Positions 17,293-28,732 of a stretch of DNA of 64,000 bases are shown here, piece by piece (positions within the stretch are counted from its first letter, which is position 1; the number at the start of each line of letters is the position of its first letter). The stretch covers positions 744,001-808,000 of the forward strand of contig CAVXSP010000001.1 of assembly GCA_963764505.1 (NCBI GenBank), written 5' to 3'. The notes beneath the pieces are model-generated. The model was not told the DNA's origin. It searched no databases and worked only from the letters and a program-made list of their open reading frames with translations. Both the position numbers and the translations under genes were made by a program. Origin of the DNA: CAVXSP01 sp963764505 (GTDB lineage: Bacteria; Acidobacteriota; Vicinamibacteria; Vicinamibacterales; SCN-69-37).

Positions 17293-18419
17293 TCCTGCAT
17301 CGCGTCGGCCAGCCGCTGGCCCGCCGTCGGGCGTTCGCTCTCCACGATGAGTTGTCCGCACGCGGCGCGGATATCGCGCCCGCGGCTCTTTCTCACCGAC
17401 ACCAGGATGCCGCTTGCGGCCAGGATCCGGGCGAACGCGTTGACGCGCTCGTCGTCCGGACGATCGAACGGGAGCCCCGGTGCCTCGTTGAGCGGCAGCA
17501 GGTTGACCTTGGCTTTCATCCCGTTCAGGAGCTTCGCCAGCCGGCGGGCATCCTCGGGCGTGTCGTTGACGTTCCGAAGCAGAACGTACTCGAACGTGAT
17601 GCGCCGGCGGCGCGCCAGCGGAAATCCCCGGCAGACCTCCATCAGGTCGTGCAGCCGGTACTTGCGGTTGATCGGCACGAGCGCGTCACGCTGCTCGTCC
17701 GTCGTCGCGTGCAGGGAGATTGCGAGATTGGGTATCAGGGGTTCGCCAGCCAGCCGCTCGAGTCCGGGAAGGACACCGACGGTCGACAGCGTCACGCGCC
17801 GCGCATGCACGCCGAGGCCGTGCTCGTCGGCGAGGATGCGGAGCGCCTTCATCGTGGCGTCGTAGTTGTGGAGCGGTTCTCCCATGCCCATGAGCACGAC
17901 GTTGAACGGCTGTCCCGCCAGCCCGGTCGCGTGGGCGAGCAGGCGGGCCTGTCCGACAATTTCTCCGGCCGAGAGATGACGGGTCAGCCCCATCTTGCCG
18001 GTCAGACAGAAGGCGCAGTTCATGGCGCAGCCGACCTGTGTCGACAGACAGAAGGTCTGGGCAGGCGTATCGGGAATGTACACGGCCTCCACGGCCTTCC
18101 CGTCGTGCAGACGCAGCAGGAACTTGACCGTGCCGTCGGCGGAGGTCTGCCGCGATTCGAGCGTCGGCGCGGTCACGACGAACGTCGATGCCAGCCGCTC
18201 GCGCAATTCGCGGCCCAGGTCGGTCATCGCCGCGAAATCGAGGACGCCGCGGGCGTGGATCCAGTGGAAGACCTGCCTGCCGCGAAAGCGTGGCACTCCT
18301 AGCGCCGCGAGCGCGGCCTCCATTTCGTCCCGCTCGAGTCCGGCGAGATCCGTCAGCGTCGACCGGGCGGGTTGATCGAGCGGCCGGGCGGCCATCTGTG
18401 GAAAACTCCTTGTGCTCAT
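17289..18419 (-). CDS. rlmN: Dual-specificity 23S rRNA/tRNA adenine C2 methyltransferase
   Basis: This radical-SAM enzyme methylates C2 of A2503 in 23S rRNA and A37 in some tRNAs. The protein has 376 residues. The 4Fe-4S ligands are in CAMNCAFC (about residues 126-133). FNVVLMGMGEPLHNYD and LAISLHATTDEQRDALVPIN are family signatures, and the C-terminal RKSRGRDIRAACGQL contains the second catalytic Cys. ATG 18419 starts MSTRSFPQMAARPLDQ; a downstream start is possible since the first 20 residues are poorly conserved. Convergent with purE and divergent from the M16 gene. A 12-base match to the REP repeats of this window lies in codons 4-8. Confidence 0.95.
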   Translation of the reverse strand: MSTRSFPQMAARPLDQPARSTLTDLAGLERDEMEAALAALGVPRFRGRQVFHWIHARGVLDFAAMTDLGRELRERLASTFVVTAPTLESRQTSADGTVKFLLRLHDGKAVEAVYIPDTPAQTFCLSTQVGCAMNCAFCLTGKMGLTRHLSAGEIVGQARLLAHATGLAGQPFNVVLMGMGEPLHNYDATMKALRILADEHGLGVHARRVTLSTVGVLPGLERLAGEPLIPNLAISLHATTDEQRDALVPINRKYRLHDLMEVCRGFPLARRRRITFEYVLLRNVNDTPEDARRLAKLLNGMKAKVNLLPLNEAPGLPFDRPDDERVNAFARILAASGILVSVRKSRGRDIRAACGQLIVESERPTAGQRLADAMQD

Positions 18420-18532
18420 GGTATCATTCTGTCTTTGGCATCGTCTCTTAAAGTCAAGCCAGTAAACAATTTAGAGCGTTGGCGGAGTGGCGCGAGCTTC
18501 CTGAGACAGGCTTGACCGAGGTGTCACGACCC

Positions 18533-19798
18533 ATGGTAGTTGCCGAGACTCTGCCCTCCGGACTCCGACTGGTCACCGAGGCCATGCCTCACGTCCGGTC
18601 CGTGACGGTCGGAGTGTGGCTGACCTCCGGTTCGCGGCACGAGGCGGACGCGGAGTGCGGCGTGGCGCATTTCACCGAGCACATGCTCTTCAAGGGGACC
18701 ACCGGGCGATCGGCCCAGGTCATCGCGCAGACGATCGACTCGATTGGCGGTCAGCTCGATGCGTTCACCGCGAAGGAGCACGCGAGCTACTACATCAAGG
18801 TGCTGGACGATCATCTGCCGATCGCCATCGACCTGCTGAGCGACATGGTGCTGCGCCCGGCGTTTGCTCCCGAGGACGTCGAGAAGGAGCAGACGGTCAT
18901 CCTCGAAGAGATCAAGATGGTCGAGGACGCGCCGGACGATCTGGTGCACGAGATGTTCTCGCAGCGGTTCTGGGCCAGGCATCCGCTGGGCCGGCCCATC
19001 CTGGGCACTCCCGATACGGTGGGATCCTTCGGTTCCGCGCAGCTGCGCGATTACTTCGGCCGGACCTACGTCGCCCCGAATCTCATCGTGGCGGCGGCCG
19101 GCCATCTCGACCACGCGCGGCTGCGGGCCCTGGTCGAGCAGGCGTTCGCCTCGCTGCCGGTCGAGGTGCCGGTGCGGATCACCGAGCCGCCGGCGGTGAC
19201 GCGCGGGCTGATCGAGCGGCACAAGGACGTGGAGCAGAGTCATATCTGCGTGGGCACGCCGGCCTACCCGCAGGCGCACGTCGATCGCCACGCGGTGTAC
19301 GTGCTGAACACGATTCTGGGAGGCTCGATGAGCTCCCGGCTGTTCCAGCACATCCGCGAGGAGCGAGGGCTCGTCTATGCAGTCTTCAGCAATCTGACGA
19401 CCTACAGCGACGCGGGGATGATCACGGTGTATGCCGGCTGCGCGCACGGGAAAGTGCGCGAGGTCATCGATCTCACGCTCTCGGAGCTGCGCGATTTGCG
19501 GGAGTCGCTCGTTCCGGCCGACGAGCTCCGTCGCGCCAAGGATCACCTGAAGGGCAGCCTCATGCTCAGCCTCGAGAACACGTCGAGCCGCATGGCCCAC
19601 CTCGCCAGGCAGGAGCTCTACTTCGGCCGTCACGTGTCGCTCGACGAGACGCTTCAGAGCATCGAGGCGGTCACGGCGGCGGACGTACAGCGGATCGCGG
19701 TCGACTTGTTCGTGGACGCGGGGCTGGTCGCGACGGTCGTCGGAGCGAAGGCCGGCAGCTCCTTTCCGCTCGAACGGCTGAAGATCCAGGGCCCATGA
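18533..19798 (+). CDS. M16B zinc metallopeptidase (insulinase family)
   Basis: The protein has 421 residues from ATG 18533, chosen because GAGGTG lies 9 bases upstream; a longer frame from 18479 has no such site. The inverted zinc motif HxxEH is HFTEH (His46-His50), with the third ligand in EKEQTVILEEIKMVED (about 120-135). The C-terminal half contains the R/Y substrate motif region SSRLFQHIREERGLVYAV. No signal peptide is seen, so it is likely cytoplasmic, like YmxG-type processing peptidases. Its stop overlaps the purB start (ATGA), so it is co-transcribed with purine genes even though no functional link is known. Confidence 0.94.
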   Translation: MVVAETLPSGLRLVTEAMPHVRSVTVGVWLTSGSRHEADAECGVAHFTEHMLFKGTTGRSAQVIAQTIDSIGGQLDAFTAKEHASYYIKVLDDHLPIAIDLLSDMVLRPAFAPEDVEKEQTVILEEIKMVEDAPDDLVHEMFSQRFWARHPLGRPILGTPDTVGSFGSAQLRDYFGRTYVAPNLIVAAAGHLDHARLRALVEQAFASLPVEVPVRITEPPAVTRGLIERHKDVEQSHICVGTPAYPQAHVDRHAVYVLNTILGGSMSSRLFQHIREERGLVYAVFSNLTTYSDAGMITVYAGCAHGKVREVIDLTLSELRDLRESLVPADELRRAKDHLKGSLMLSLENTSSRMAHLARQELYFGRHVSLDETLQSIEAVTAADVQRIAVDLFVDAGLVATVVGAKAGSSFPLERLKIQGP

Positions 19799-21144
19799 TT
19801 GCGCGCTATACGCACCCCGCGATGGGCGCCATCTGGAGCGACGCGCGCCGCTACGAGACGTGGCTCGAGGTCGAGCTGGCGGTCACCGACGCGCTCGCCG
19901 ATGCGGGTGTGGTGCCGGTGGAAGATGCGCGGACGCTCCGCGCCCGGGCCGGCGTCGATCCCGCGCGTGTCGAGGAGATCGAGCGTACGACGCAGCACGA
20001 CGTGATCGCCTTCACGACGGCGGTGGCCGAACGGGTCGGCCCGTCGGCCCGCTGGCTGCACTTCGGCCTGACCTCGTCGGACGTGCTCGACACGGCGCTG
20101 GCCCTCCAGATGCGCCAGGCGTGCGACCTCGTGCTCGAGGACGTCGAAAGCCTCCTGGCGGCGATTCGGAACCGGGCAGACGAGCACCGTCGGACGCCGA
20201 TGATCGGCCGGACCCATGGCGTGCACGCGGAGCCGATGACGTTCGGCGTGAAGCTCGCGCTCTGGTACGCGGAGCTGGAGCGCAGCCGGACGCGCCTCCA
20301 TCGAGCGAAGGACTCCATCTCGGTCGGCAAGATCTCGGGCGCGGTCGGGATGTTCGCGCACCTCGACCCGTCGATCGAAGCCGCGGTCTGTCGGCGGCTC
20401 GGCCTCGCCCCGGCGCCGGTGTCGTCGCAGATCGTGCAGCGCGATCGGCACGCCGAGCTGCTGGGTGCGATGGCCGTGCTGGCGGCGTCGCTCGAGAAGT
20501 TCGCGCTCGAGATCCGCGGCCTGCAGAAGACCGAGATCGGGGAAGTCGAGGAGCCGTTCGCGCACGGCCAGAAGGGGTCCTCGGCCATGCCGCACAAGCG
20601 CAATCCGATTGCCTGCGAGCAGGTGGTCGGGCTGGCGCGCCTGGTCCGCGGTCATGCCATGGCGGCCCTCGAGAACGTGGCGCTCTGGCACGAGCGTGAC
20701 ATCTCGCACTCCTCGGTCGAGCGCGTGATCCTGCCGGACAGCTTCATCGTGCTGGACCACATGCTCCGGCGTTTCACGAAGGTCGTCGCCGGTATGGTGG
20801 TGCACGCCGACCGGATGCTCGAGAATCTCGGCCGATCGCGGGGCGTGGTCTTTTCCGGGAGCGTGCTGCTGGAGCTGGCGCGTCGCGGCGTCTCCCGCGA
20901 GCAGGCGTACGAATGGGTGCAGCGCAACGCGATGCGCTCGTTCGACGAGCGCGCGGACTTCAAGGCGCTGCTCCTCGCCGACGGCGACATCGCCCGGACG
21001 CTGCCCCGCGAGGTCCTCGACGAGGCGTTCGACCTGGATGTCCAGCTGCGCCACGTGGACGCGATCTTTGATCGTGTCTTCCGTCCCTCGCACGGCCGGA
21101 CGGGGGGACCGGTCGGCCGGATTCAGCCGGCCCTCACCGAATAG
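19795..21144 (+). CDS. purB: Adenylosuccinate lyase
   Basis: PurB removes fumarate from SAICAR and from adenylosuccinate. The protein has 449 residues from ATG 19795. Family features are TSSDVLDTALALQ, the catalytic-His region GRTHGVHAEPMTFG (about 140-155) and the fumarase/aspartase signature GSSAMPHKRNPI (about 260-272), which carries the catalytic serine loop. The C-terminal third is the short type (YEWVQRNAMRSFDE). The last 20 residues (GRTGGPVGRIQPALTE) extend beyond the usual end. It is coupled to the M16 gene and 11 bases ahead of purS. Confidence 0.97.
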   Translation: MIARYTHPAMGAIWSDARRYETWLEVELAVTDALADAGVVPVEDARTLRARAGVDPARVEEIERTTQHDVIAFTTAVAERVGPSARWLHFGLTSSDVLDTALALQMRQACDLVLEDVESLLAAIRNRADEHRRTPMIGRTHGVHAEPMTFGVKLALWYAELERSRTRLHRAKDSISVGKISGAVGMFAHLDPSIEAAVCRRLGLAPAPVSSQIVQRDRHAELLGAMAVLAASLEKFALEIRGLQKTEIGEVEEPFAHGQKGSSAMPHKRNPIACEQVVGLARLVRGHAMAALENVALWHERDISHSSVERVILPDSFIVLDHMLRRFTKVVAGMVVHADRMLENLGRSRGVVFSGSVLLELARRGVSREQAYEWVQRNAMRSFDERADFKALLLADGDIARTLPREVLDEAFDLDVQLRHVDAIFDRVFRPSHGRTGGPVGRIQPALTE

Positions 21145-21155
21145 GGAAGAGACCT

Positions 21156-21425
21156 GTGAAAGCGCGTGTCTTCGTCACTCTCAAGCCGTCGGTCTTCGAC
21201 CCGCAGGGGCGGACGATCGTCGAGGCCCTGCGATCGCTCGGCTACGGCACCGTCGCGGACGTGAGGCAGGGCAAGTACTTCGAGCTCGAGCTGAACGTGA
21301 CGACGCAGGCCGAGGCGGAGGCGCTCGCGTCCGAGGTCGCCGGGCGCGTCCTGTCGAATCCCGTCATCGAGAGCTACCGCCTCGAGATCGGCGAGCCCAA
21401 GGCGGTCGGGGAGCTGCAGCCATGA
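21156..21425 (+). CDS. purS: FGAM synthase subunit PurS
   Basis: PurS is the small scaffold subunit of the three-part formylglycinamidine ribonucleotide synthase. The 89-residue protein starts at GTG 21156 with GGAAGAG upstream and shows VTLKPSVFDPQGRTIVEAL and LGYGTVADVRQGKYFEL, the family core. Its stop overlaps purQ's ATG. It fits a PurS-PurQ-small PurL system as in Bacillus rather than the single long PurL of proteobacteria. Confidence 0.96.
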   Translation: MKARVFVTLKPSVFDPQGRTIVEALRSLGYGTVADVRQGKYFELELNVTTQAEAEALASEVAGRVLSNPVIESYRLEIGEPKAVGELQP

Positions 21426-22140
21426 AGTTCGCTGTCGTCGTGTTTCCCGGCTCCAATTGCGACCACGACGCGTACCATGCAGCGCGCCACGTCCTCGGCC
21501 AGGAGGCCGAGTTCGTCTGGCACAAGGCGACCGCGCTCCCGGGGGCCGACGTCGTGATTCTGCCCGGCGGCTTCTCGCACGGCGACTACCTGCGAACCGG
21601 GGCGGTCGCGCGGTTCTCGCCCATCATGGCGGCGGTCGAGGCGTTCGCCGCGGCCGGCGGGCCGGTACTCGGCATCTGCAACGGCTTTCAGATCCTGCTC
21701 GAGTGCGGGCTGCTCCCGGGGGCAATGCTCCGCAATCGCGATGTCAGGTTCCACTGCGAGCCGGTCGGCATCCGCGTGGAACGGACCGACACGCCGTTCA
21801 CGAGTGGCTGTCACGTCGGCCAGATCCTCCGGCTGCCCATCGCGCACGGCGAGGGCAACTACTACGCGCCGCCCGAGACGCTCCGCGAGCTGCAGGCGTC
21901 GAACCGGATCGTGTTCCGCTACGTCGACCGGAACGGTCAGCCGACCGACGAGGCGAATCCAAACGGGTCGGTCGACAACATCGCCGGCATCTGCAGCGGC
22001 GGCCGCAACGTCGTCGGGCTGATGCCGCATCCGGAGCGCGCGTGCGAAGCGCCGCTCGGCAGCTCCGACGGACTCGTGCTCTTCGAATCGGTCGTGCGCA
22101 CGCTCTCCGATCGCGGCGTGCTCGAGGAGGCGGCGCGCTG

Positions 22141-22141
<1 letters not shown>
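21422..22141 (+). CDS. purQ: FGAM synthase glutaminase subunit PurQ
   Basis: PurQ hydrolyses glutamine and hands ammonia to PurL. The 239-residue class I amidotransferase has FPGSNCDHD at the N-terminus, the nucleophile-elbow Cys in GICNGFQILLE (about 87), and the His/Glu of the triad in LMPHPERACE near residue 203. Other family marks are PGGFSHGDYLRTGA and AHGEGNYY. Both ends overlap neighbours (purS, purL) by 1-4 bases, consistent with equal production of the complex subunits. Confidence 0.97.
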
Positions 22142-24382
<2,241 letters not shown>

Positions 24383-24492
24383 AGAGCGTCGCCGGCGGGA
24401 CCGACGGGCGGGCCCGCGCGGTCGGGGCGAGGACGCGTCGAGCGCGAGCGCGCGTAAGGGGGGGCGCGGGGGCGGAGCCCTCCGGGTCAAAT

Positions 24493-25896
24493 ATGGACAA
24501 GCTCAAAGAAGAGTGCGGCATCTTCGGCATCTATGGCCATCCCGAGGCCGCCAATCTGGCGTATCTCGGGCTGTACGCCCTCCAGCATCGCGGGCAGGAG
24601 AGCGTCGGGATCGCGACGTCGGACGGCGACCGGCTGCGGATCCACAAGGGCCTGGGGTACGTCGCCGACAATTTCGACGAGGCGACGTTCGCCCGTCTGC
24701 GGGGGACCAGCGCCTGCGGGCACGTCCGCTACTCGACCGCGGGCGAGAGCGGGCTGAAGAACGCTCAGCCGATCCTCATCGACTGCGCGCACGGCGAGAT
24801 CGCCATCTGCCATAACGGCAACCTGGTCAATGCCCAGGAGCTGCGGGCGGATCTGGTCCGCGAAGGCTCCATCTTCCAGACGACGAGCGACACCGAGGTG
24901 CTGCTGCACCTCTATGCCCGTTCGAAGGCGGCCACGCCCGAACAGGCGATCGTCGAGTCGGTGTCGGCCGCGCGCGGAGCGTTCTCGCTCGTGCTGCTGA
25001 CGAAAGATCGGCTGATCGCGGTGCGCGATCCGCACGGTTTCCGGCCGCTGACCCTCGGCCGCCTCGGCGACGCCTACATCGTCTGCTCGGAGACCTGCGC
25101 TCTCGACCTCATCGATGCGACATGGATCCGGGACGTGGAGCCCGGCGAAGTGCTCATCATCGGTCCGGACGGTCCGAAATCAATCCGACCGTTCCCGCCG
25201 GGGCGGCTGCGCCATTGCATCTTCGAGCACGTGTACTTCGCGCGACCGGACTCGTACGTGTTCGGGCTGAGCGTCAACGAGGTCCGCACCGAGCTGGGCC
25301 GTCGGCTGGCCCGTGAGCATCCCGTCGAGACCGATGTCGTCGTGCCGATTCCCGACTCCGGCGTCTGCGCCGCGACGGGATACGCCGATGCCTCGGGGAC
25401 TCCGCTCCGGATGGGCCTGATCCGCAATCACTACGTCGGGCGCACCTTCATCGAGCCGCAGCAGTCGATCCGGCACTTCGGCGTCCGCGTGAAGCTCAAT
25501 CCGGTCAAGAGCATCCTCGAGGGGCGGCGCGTCGTGCTCGTGGACGACTCGATCGTTCGTGGGACGACCAGCCGCAAGATCGTCAAGATGGTCCGGGCGG
25601 CCGGCGCCACCGAGGTGCACATGCGGATCAGCTGCCCCCCGACGATCTCGCCGTGCTTCTACGGCGTCGACACGCCGCAGCGATCGGAGCTGATCGGCGC
25701 CACGCATTCGCTGGACGAGATCCGCCGGTACATCGGCGCCGACACGATCGGGTATCTGAGCCTCGATGGGCTGCTCTCGTCGGTCGGCGAAGCGGGTGGG
25801 TCGTACTGCACGTCCTGCTACACCGGCGATTATCCCGTGGCGTTTCCCCGGAACGAGAAGGCGTATCTGCAGCTCGCCTTGAAGCTCGTCGAATGA
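24493..25896 (+). CDS. purF: Amidophosphoribosyltransferase
   Basis: PurF makes 5-phosphoribosylamine from PRPP and glutamine, the first committed step. ATG 24493 gives MDKLKEEC; by family analogy the seven-residue propeptide is cut to expose Cys8 as the N-terminal nucleophile. The glutaminase domain has CGIFGIYGHPEAANL and HNGNLVNAQELR. The PRTase domain has the PRPP loop VVLVDDSIVRGTTSRKIVK. Cys242, Cys381, Cys439 and Cys442 (the last two in YCTSC) match the four 4Fe-4S ligands of the Bacillus subtilis enzyme, so this is the iron-sulfur, oxygen-sensitive type. 467 residues. The stop overlaps the next start. Bases 24383-24492 between purL and purF hold no gene I can see. Confidence 0.97.
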   Translation: MDKLKEECGIFGIYGHPEAANLAYLGLYALQHRGQESVGIATSDGDRLRIHKGLGYVADNFDEATFARLRGTSACGHVRYSTAGESGLKNAQPILIDCAHGEIAICHNGNLVNAQELRADLVREGSIFQTTSDTEVLLHLYARSKAATPEQAIVESVSAARGAFSLVLLTKDRLIAVRDPHGFRPLTLGRLGDAYIVCSETCALDLIDATWIRDVEPGEVLIIGPDGPKSIRPFPPGRLRHCIFEHVYFARPDSYVFGLSVNEVRTELGRRLAREHPVETDVVVPIPDSGVCAATGYADASGTPLRMGLIRNHYVGRTFIEPQQSIRHFGVRVKLNPVKSILEGRRVVLVDDSIVRGTTSRKIVKMVRAAGATEVHMRISCPPTISPCFYGVDTPQRSELIGATHSLDEIRRYIGADTIGYLSLDGLLSSVGEAGGSYCTSCYTGDYPVAFPRNEKAYLQLALKLVE

Positions 25897-27101
25897 GCCG
25901 TCGACGCCTCACCTTCGCCGGTATCCTTGTGCTGGCCCTCACCAGCGGGGCGGCCGCGCAGTCGGGCCGCGCCGGGGCGAGCGCGCCGTCGATGGGTCAG
26001 GAGGGCTCCGTCTCCGCCGCGCAGCTCTCGGCGGCGATCGACCAGCTCGGTTCCTTCGGCCTGCCGGCGCGCGTAGAAGCGTCTAGAACCGTCCGTCGCG
26101 CGTCACCCGAACTGGCCGTGCCCGCCTTGACGCGAGCGGCTCGCCAGCACCGCGACAGCTACGTGCGGTACCGCGCGCTGGTGCTGCTCGCCGGATTCGG
26201 GGATGCGTCGGCCGCCGGGCTGATGCGCGATCTCATCGCCGACCCGAACGACCGGTTGCGGACCGTGGCCTACGCCTGGTTCGAGCACCACAAGGACCCG
26301 TCGGTCGTGCCGGCGCTGGTCGAGGCGCTCGGCCGCGAGCAATCGGAGTTCGTCCGTCCGGCGCTGCTGAGGGCCGTGGCCGCCCACGCGGACGATCCCA
26401 GGGCCCGGGCCGCGGCGGCGCCGTTGATTTTGAACGGCCAGGACGACTTTCGGGGCGCGCTCATCGCCGCGCTTGGCGACTATCGCGCGTCGTTCGCGCT
26501 CTCCGCCATCGCGGACGTGGCCAGGCTGGACGGTCCCCTGCAGGACGACGCGGTGACGGCGCTCGGCGAGATTGGGGACCCGTCGGTGCACGCGCTGCTC
26601 ACCGACTTGCAGCGGAACGGTCCGCGGCCGGTGCAGCCGTCGGTCGCCGCGGCGATGGTGCTGCTCGGGATCAACGTCGCTCCGAACGAGGAGTTCCTGC
26701 AGAAGTCCCTGACGTTCGCTGCGACGTCTGGCCAGGATCCGGTCCTCCTCCGTGGCGCCGCGCACGCCCTGGCCGTGCTGGCGGTGAGGAACCGGGCCGG
26801 GGCGCTGCAGGCGCTCGTGCGGACGGGCGTTTCCGTGAAGGATCCCGCGCGCGAAGCCATTGCGCTCGCGCTCGGGCTCGTCGCCCTGCGCAATCCCGCG
26901 CTTCTGCTGGAGGTGCTCGAGCCGGAGCCCGACCGCGACGCCGCGCTGGACCTTCTGCAGGAGGCGTTCGACATGCTGTCGTCCGAGGACTATGAGCTCG
27001 AGCGCTTCTACGTCGAGATCCGCCGTGTGTACTGGAGCTCGGCCGAGGCGTCGCCGCGCCGTCGCCTGGCGGAGCAGCTGATCAGAAAGCTCGAGTTCTA
27101 G
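25893..27101 (+). CDS. Exported HEAT-repeat protein
   Basis: The protein has 402 residues from ATG 25893, which overlaps purF's stop. MSRRRLTFAGILVLALTSGA is a signal peptide with a likely cut after AAAQ at about residue 23. The rest is all-helical with HEAT/PBS-lyase-like repeats of about 30-35 residues: VPALTRAARQHRDSYVRYRA, LMRDLIADPNDRLRTVAYAW, VPALVEALGREQSEFVRPAL, LDGPLQDDAVTALGEIGD. No catalytic motif is visible. It is likely a periplasmic binding or scaffold protein. Its place between purF and purM in a coupled operon is unexplained; no link to purine synthesis is known to me. Confidence 0.88.
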   Translation: MSRRRLTFAGILVLALTSGAAAQSGRAGASAPSMGQEGSVSAAQLSAAIDQLGSFGLPARVEASRTVRRASPELAVPALTRAARQHRDSYVRYRALVLLAGFGDASAAGLMRDLIADPNDRLRTVAYAWFEHHKDPSVVPALVEALGREQSEFVRPALLRAVAAHADDPRARAAAAPLILNGQDDFRGALIAALGDYRASFALSAIADVARLDGPLQDDAVTALGEIGDPSVHALLTDLQRNGPRPVQPSVAAAMVLLGINVAPNEEFLQKSLTFAATSGQDPVLLRGAAHALAVLAVRNRAGALQALVRTGVSVKDPAREAIALALGLVALRNPALLLEVLEPEPDRDAALDLLQEAFDMLSSEDYELERFYVEIRRVYWSSAEASPRRRLAEQLIRKLEF

Positions 27102-27103
27102 CC

Positions 27104-28105
27104 GTGGGGCGGACCGACTACCGCGATTCCGGAGTGGACATCGACGCCGGCAACGAAGCCGTGCGACGGATTGCCAAGCTGGCGCGCGCGACCTATACGC
27201 CGGGCGTGCTCTCGGGCGTCGGCGCGTTCGGCGGATTGTTTGCCCTCGAGGGCGCCGTTCGGGACCCCGTGCTCGTCGCCAGCGCGGACGGCGTGGGGAC
27301 CAAGCTGAAGGTCGCCTTTCGGGCGGGCATTCACGACACGGTCGGCATCGACCTCGTGAATCACTGCGTGAACGACATCCTCGTGCAGGGGGCGCGGCCG
27401 CTGTTCTTCATGGACTACCTGGCGACCGCCCGCCTCGCTCCGGAGGTCGTCGAACGGATCGTGACCGGCATGGCGTCGGGATGCCGAGAGAACGGCTGCG
27501 CTCTGCTCGGCGGCGAGACCGCGGAAATGCCCGGCTTCTACGCAGACGGCGAATACGATCTGGCCGGCTTCATCGTCGGCGTCGTGGCGAAGGACCGCGT
27601 CGTTAGCGGAGCCGAGATCCGGGCAGGGGACGCGCTGGTGGCGCTGCCCTCGTCTGGCCTGCATACGAACGGATATTCGCTCGCGCGGAGAATTGCCTTC
27701 GACGTGCTCGGTCTCGATGTCGACAGCCGCGTCGAGGAGCTCGGGCAGACCGTGGGGGAAGCATTTCTTCGGCCGCACCGATCATATCTGCGCGCGGTCC
27801 AGCCCGCGCTCGACGCCGGACTGGTGAAAGGGATGGCCCACATCACCGGTGGCGGCATCGTCGAGAATCTTCCGCGCGTGCTGCCTGCCGGCCGGTCGTT
27901 TTCACTCGACCGTCAGAGCTGGAACGTGCCGCCGCTTTTTGGCTGGCTTCAGCGGGCGGGCCGGATCGACGACGCGGAGATGATGCGGACGTTCAACATG
28001 GGCGTCGGCCTGATTCTCGTTTCTGCCGCCGGTCGGACCGACGAACTGATTCGCGCCCTGCGGCAGGCGGGTGAGAGTCCGTGGGTCATCGGCCAGGTCG
28101 ACTAG
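27104..28105 (+). CDS. purM: Phosphoribosylformylglycinamidine cyclo-ligase
   Basis: AIR synthase closes the imidazole ring of FGAM with ATP. The protein has 333 residues from GTG 27104, two bases after the upstream stop. Family marks are DYRDSGVDIDAGNEAV, DPVLVASADGVGTKLK (about 60-75), GIDLVNHCVNDILVQGARPL, GCALLGGETAEMPGFY and HITGGGIVENLPRVLP near residue 247. The end is normal (GESPWVIGQVD). Its last 200 bases are overlapped on the other strand by the tail of a transposase frame. A REP-like repeat begins two bases after its stop. Confidence 0.96.
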   Translation: MGRTDYRDSGVDIDAGNEAVRRIAKLARATYTPGVLSGVGAFGGLFALEGAVRDPVLVASADGVGTKLKVAFRAGIHDTVGIDLVNHCVNDILVQGARPLFFMDYLATARLAPEVVERIVTGMASGCRENGCALLGGETAEMPGFYADGEYDLAGFIVGVVAKDRVVSGAEIRAGDALVALPSSGLHTNGYSLARRIAFDVLGLDVDSRVEELGQTVGEAFLRPHRSYLRAVQPALDAGLVKGMAHITGGGIVENLPRVLPAGRSFSLDRQSWNVPPLFGWLQRAGRIDDAEMMRTFNMGVGLILVSAAGRTDELIRALRQAGESPWVIGQVD

Positions 28106-28696
28106 AGAGTTTTCCACACCGAGGGGGACGGGTCTCGAATTGTGGAAAACCGCCGGGTCCTCCTCGTGATGGCTCGGAGTATTGACGTAATCGACCCACG
28201 CGCGAGAGGTCAGGAACGGCGTGACAGTCACCGGCAGCGTGGGCTCGGAGCGAAGCCGGTCGGCGAGGCTGCACCACGGCCAGTCCTGGGCGCTTCGGAC
28301 CAGCCGGGCCCTGAGCGCGTTTCGCTCGATATAGCGGCACACCCTCACCAGACGTTCGGGATCGTCGAGCGGCTCGGACCAGAATCGGTTCTGATAGACC
28401 GGCCCCAATCCGACGCTGTGGCGGTGCCGGTGCCATCGCACGGCATGGGTAGCCGTGACCCAGTGGAGCAGCCTGGAGATCGACTGCGAGTCCGCCGGAC
28501 CCAACAGCAGATGCCAATGATTCGGCATGACCGTGTAGGCGATGAGCCGTACAGGATGACGCGACAGGCCTTGCGCGAGCACGTTGACGAACGCACGGTA
28601 GTCTCGCGCCCTTTCGAAGAGGGTGTCGCGACGAACGCTCCGATTGGTGACGTGGACGCAAACCTGGAGGGGATGGTGGCGGGGGCGCCTCGGCAT
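27902..28696 (-). CDS. REP-associated (RAYT-type) Y1 transposase
   Basis: The HUH/Y1 transposase fold is clear: MPRRPRHHPLQVCVHVTNRS opens the protein, the metal-binding HUH motif is in YTVMPNHWHLLLGP (about residues 55-68), and YQNRFWSEPLDDPERLVRVC leads to YIERNALRARLV (candidate catalytic Tyr about residue 130) and DWPWCSL. ATG 28696 is preferred to 28741, which lies inside the flanking repeat. The native protein probably ends near residue 182, where the frame enters the left REP-like repeat; a further 80 or so residues are read-through antisense to purM, so the C-terminus is probably an accident of insertion. Such transposases act on REP hairpins in trans and usually occur as single copies with nearby REPs. 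Confidence 0.88.
   Translation of the reverse strand: MPRRPRHHPLQVCVHVTNRSVRRDTLFERARDYRAFVNVLAQGLSRHPVRLIAYTVMPNHWHLLLGPADSQSISRLLHWVTATHAVRWHRHRHSVGLGPVYQNRFWSEPLDDPERLVRVCRYIERNALRARLVRSAQDWPWCSLADRLRSEPTLPVTVTPFLTSRAWVDYVNTPSHHEEDPAVFHNSRPVPLGVENSLVDLADDPRTLTRLPQGANQFVGPTGGRNENQADAHVERPHHLRVVDPARPLKPAKKRRHVPALTVE
28107..28150 (+). repeat. REP-like element, left copy
   Basis: A 44-base element with TTTTCCACA at one end and TGTGGAAAA at the other, able to fold into a hairpin, around a G-rich core GAGGGGGACGGGTCTCG. The reverse complement of 28733-28775 matches it except for two short patches near the centre of each half (about 38 of 44 bases). It starts two bases after purM's stop. Confidence 0.85.
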
Positions 28697-28732
28697 GGCG
28701 CGCGCTGCGGTTGCAACCCGGGTGCCATCCGC

